From SIG607 sp045592625 (GTDB lineage: Bacteria; Bacillota; Clostridia; Oscillospirales; Acutalibacteraceae), in contig JAZNVC010000015.1 of NCBI GenBank assembly GCA_045592625.1, forward strand, positions 1-14,339: a DNA stretch of 14,339 bases, given 5' to 3'. A program made the position numbers and the translations under genes. This document shows positions 12,908 through 14,339 of the stretch, piece after piece. The notes under the pieces are model-generated. The model searched no databases, was not told the DNA's origin, and was given only the letters and a program-made list of their open reading frames with translations. How positions within the stretch are numbered: position 1 is the first letter of the stretch; each line of letters opens with the position of its first letter.

Positions 12908-13915
12908 ATGGCAGAATCCCCTATCCTTAACTTCCAAGACCTATATAGAAAGCATTGTTCTGAAGAAATAACCACCCGTTTTTTAGAATTGTGGCACTAT
13001 ACAAGTGCAGATGGTTTGTTGGGAATTGTAAGAAATGAGAAAAGCGAACATGGTAAACTTCACTTTTGGTTCACAAGAAGTGATTGCTTGAACGATACGT
13101 CTGAAGGAACTCATATATTGTTTTTATTTCGTCAAGTATGTTCAGAATTGCTTCAAGAAAATACCATCACACGATCTTTTTATGATGCTATAAAAAACGC
13201 AGAAATACCTAATCATCAATTTGTTAATTTTCCAGTTCCTGCTCGTGAAAATTTCACTCACGAAAGCATATTAGATTGTGTGCCGTGCCATGCCTACATA
13301 TGTAGTTTTTCTTTAAAAGAAGATTCTCTTGATATGTGGAGATATTATTCTAAAGGTACCGGCGGGTATGGGCTGAAATGTTATTCATTACTTTTTGATA
13401 AATATAAAGACTATGAGCACTCTGATTATGAAGAAGATGCAATGTTTAGTCTAATTCGCTCCTATAGAGTAATCTACAGCGATAAAGAAAAAATGCAAAT
13501 TCTAAAGGATATCATTACAGATACTTTTTCAGCATATAAGAACTCCGATAAAACAGAAGACGATAAATATCAAGAAGCAAAAGGATTTATTCAGTACACT
13601 TTGAAAATTTTTCAGTTTCAGTTTAAGCACGAATGTTATTCGTCGGAGCAAGAGTACCGATTCGTTTTTTATGTACCTTATAATAAACCTGAACTCCTGG
13701 AAAACAAAATGCCGAATATAAAATTTAGAACACAAAACGGAATGCCAGTTCCCTACATTGACATTACAGTAGAAAGTGGTACATCATATTTGAGTGGAGT
13801 ATTAATTAGCCCGTTCATTGAAAATGATAATGCACTAACTACAACAACTGATTATTTGACACAATGTGGTTTTAATTGTACGGTCAAAAAATCTGAACTA
13901 CCTGTAAGAAAATAG
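12908..13915 (+). CDS. DUF2971 domain-containing protein
   Basis: The 335-aa soluble protein shows DUF2971 landmarks: LWHYTSADGLLGIV (near 27), LHFWFTRSDCLNDTSEGTH (near 52), ICSFSLKEDSLDMWRYYSKG with GGYGLKC (near 130), and HECYSSEQEYRFVFY (near 245). The biochemical function of DUF2971 is not established to my knowledge. Members are scattered in accessory regions, often beside nucleases. I start it at 12908, where AAAGGA lies nine bases upstream. An in-frame ATG at 12833 lies inside the preceding gene and adds residues unlike the family. The 19-base gap and lack of a promoter indicate one operon with the nuclease gene. No terminator is visible after it. The A/T-rich codon use resembles the nuclease gene. 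Confidence 0.8.
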   Translation: MAESPILNFQDLYRKHCSEEITTRFLELWHYTSADGLLGIVRNEKSEHGKLHFWFTRSDCLNDTSEGTHILFLFRQVCSELLQENTITRSFYDAIKNAEIPNHQFVNFPVPARENFTHESILDCVPCHAYICSFSLKEDSLDMWRYYSKGTGGYGLKCYSLLFDKYKDYEHSDYEEDAMFSLIRSYRVIYSDKEKMQILKDIITDTFSAYKNSDKTEDDKYQEAKGFIQYTLKIFQFQFKHECYSSEQEYRFVFYVPYNKPELLENKMPNIKFRTQNGMPVPYIDITVESGTSYLSGVLISPFIENDNALTTTTDYLTQCGFNCTVKKSELPVRK

Positions 13916-13958
13916 AACAAGCATTACATTTGAGTGTTCAAAACGCCGTTCACAATAA

Positions 13959-13986
13959 TTTATCAATTGCCGTGTCTACTTATAAT
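13959..13986 (+). promoter_or_regulatory. Possible promoter of the SHOCT gene
   Basis: TATAAT (13981-13986) is exact, but the -35 (TTTATC, 13959-13964) is weak with a 16-base spacer. The leader to the start codon would be about 95 bases. Within it are two TTTTCGG copies (14004-14010, 14020-14026) around a TTGACT. Confidence 0.35.
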
Positions 13987-14087
13987 AGGTGCGGTAATTT
14001 CGTTTTTCGGGGACTTGACTTTTCGGAAATTTTGAGCATCTTTATAAAACCAAGCCGCAGGGCTAATATTTTGAAAGAGGTGCTTTT

Positions 14088-14282
14088 ATGAATATCCAAA
14101 AGCCATTGCCGGGGATGACTCCCGAAGAAACCGAAAGACAGCTCCACTATATGAACGCAGTCATTATGTTCAAGCAGATGCACTCCCGTGGTATCATAAA
14201 CGAAAAAGAACTGCATCTATGCAAAGAGGAGATGCTAAAAAAGTACAATCCGCCCCTTGATCCGTACAAAGATGAGGTGTAA
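14088..14282 (+). CDS. SHOCT-domain small protein of mobile elements
   Basis: The 64-aa protein begins MNIQKPLPGMTPEETERQLH. Its second half (about 27-54, IMFKQMHSRGIINEKELHLC and onward) is a SHOCT helix-turn-helix: a short helix, the GIINEKE turn, and a second helix ending KKYN. Very similar small proteins lie just upstream of serine-recombinase genes on Firmicutes integrative elements; their job there is unknown. AGAGGTG lies seven bases before the ATG. In this window no recombinase is seen: only 57 bases remain after the stop, and they do not read like a recombinase N-terminus. There is a weak candidate promoter upstream. Confidence 0.78.
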   Translation: MNIQKPLPGMTPEETERQLHYMNAVIMFKQMHSRGIINEKELHLCKEEMLKKYNPPLDPYKDEV

Positions 14283-14298
14283 AAATGACTCGATTTTT

Positions 14299-14339
14299 GC
14301 ATTTGACCCCCCTTAGGTCGAAAAACGGCATTTTTGACC
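14299..14339 (+). repeat. Short direct repeat GCATTT(TT)GACC and stem-loop at the window edge
   Basis: GCATTTGACC (14299-14308) recurs as GCATTTTTGACC (14328-14339). The second copy also forms a hairpin, pairing GGTC plus AAAAA (14316-14325) with TTTTT plus GACC (14331-14339). An ATG at 14285, preceded by GAGGTG, opens a frame without stop to the window end (MTRFLHLTPLRSKNGIFD). I cannot tell whether it is a gene start or non-coding recombination or repeat sequence. Confidence 0.45.

Noticed and set aside
14285..14339. Start of a serine recombinase gene at the window end
   Set aside because: A ribosome binding site and ATG are present, but the 18 residues do not resemble a recombinase N-terminus and the stretch is repeat- and hairpin-rich; it is kept only as an uncertain note.

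Overview
The window reads as a low-GC Gram-positive chromosome, most likely a gut-type Clostridia (Eubacteriales/Oscillospirales-like). The signs are AGGAGG-type ribosome binding sites, SigA promoters with 16-17 base spacers, A/T-rich codon use, short intergenic gaps, a holB-ricT pair as in Firmicutes, a DUF6472 small protein and a clostridial 2[4Fe-4S] ferredoxin. The species cannot be fixed from the sequence alone.

Layout. Bases 1-845 are the right part of a decayed IS3-family (IS150-like) element: the orfA tail, an orfB with an internal in-frame deletion that removes the first catalytic Asp, and a right terminal repeat. Bases 863-7509 are a run of minus-strand housekeeping genes. Read in the direction of transcription (right to left) these are: mscL; a glpP-like pseudogene; an MgtC/SapB membrane protein; a GT2 glycosyltransferase; a trpS-holB-ricT operon; a short ferredoxin gene with its own promoter and terminator; and fba with a coupled DUF6472 small protein. 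Bases 7644-8430 hold a plus-strand LOG-family gene with a good promoter, a leader of about 138 nt and a strong terminator. A tyrA-like prephenate dehydrogenase (minus) and a MATE exporter (plus) then diverge from back-to-back promoters. A tRNA-Pro(UGG) with encoded CCA, a perfect consensus promoter and a terminator closes the core part.

Immediately 3' of the tRNA the character changes. About 330 bases without a gene carry an inverted pair of heptad repeats, a terminator-like hairpin with no gene in front of it, and another inverted repeat. A two-gene plus-strand operon follows: a 498-aa protein with four zinc-ribbon repeats, an inserted Vsr-like PD-(D/E)XK nuclease and a NUMOD1-like C-terminus, then a 335-aa DUF2971 protein. 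The window ends with a 64-aa SHOCT-domain gene of the kind often found beside recombinases on Firmicutes mobile elements, and a repeat-rich stretch. The part from about 11060 onward is therefore best read as an accessory island behind a tRNA gene.

The core genes are separate housekeeping units: translation and replication (trpS, holB), biofilm/sporulation and RNA processing control (ricT), glycolysis (fba), redox (ferredoxin), osmotic safety (mscL), tyrosine synthesis (tyrA) and export (MATE). The nuclease/DUF2971 pair is the best candidate for an undescribed system, possibly anti-phage or anti-plasmid defence. That role is inferred from architecture and context only.
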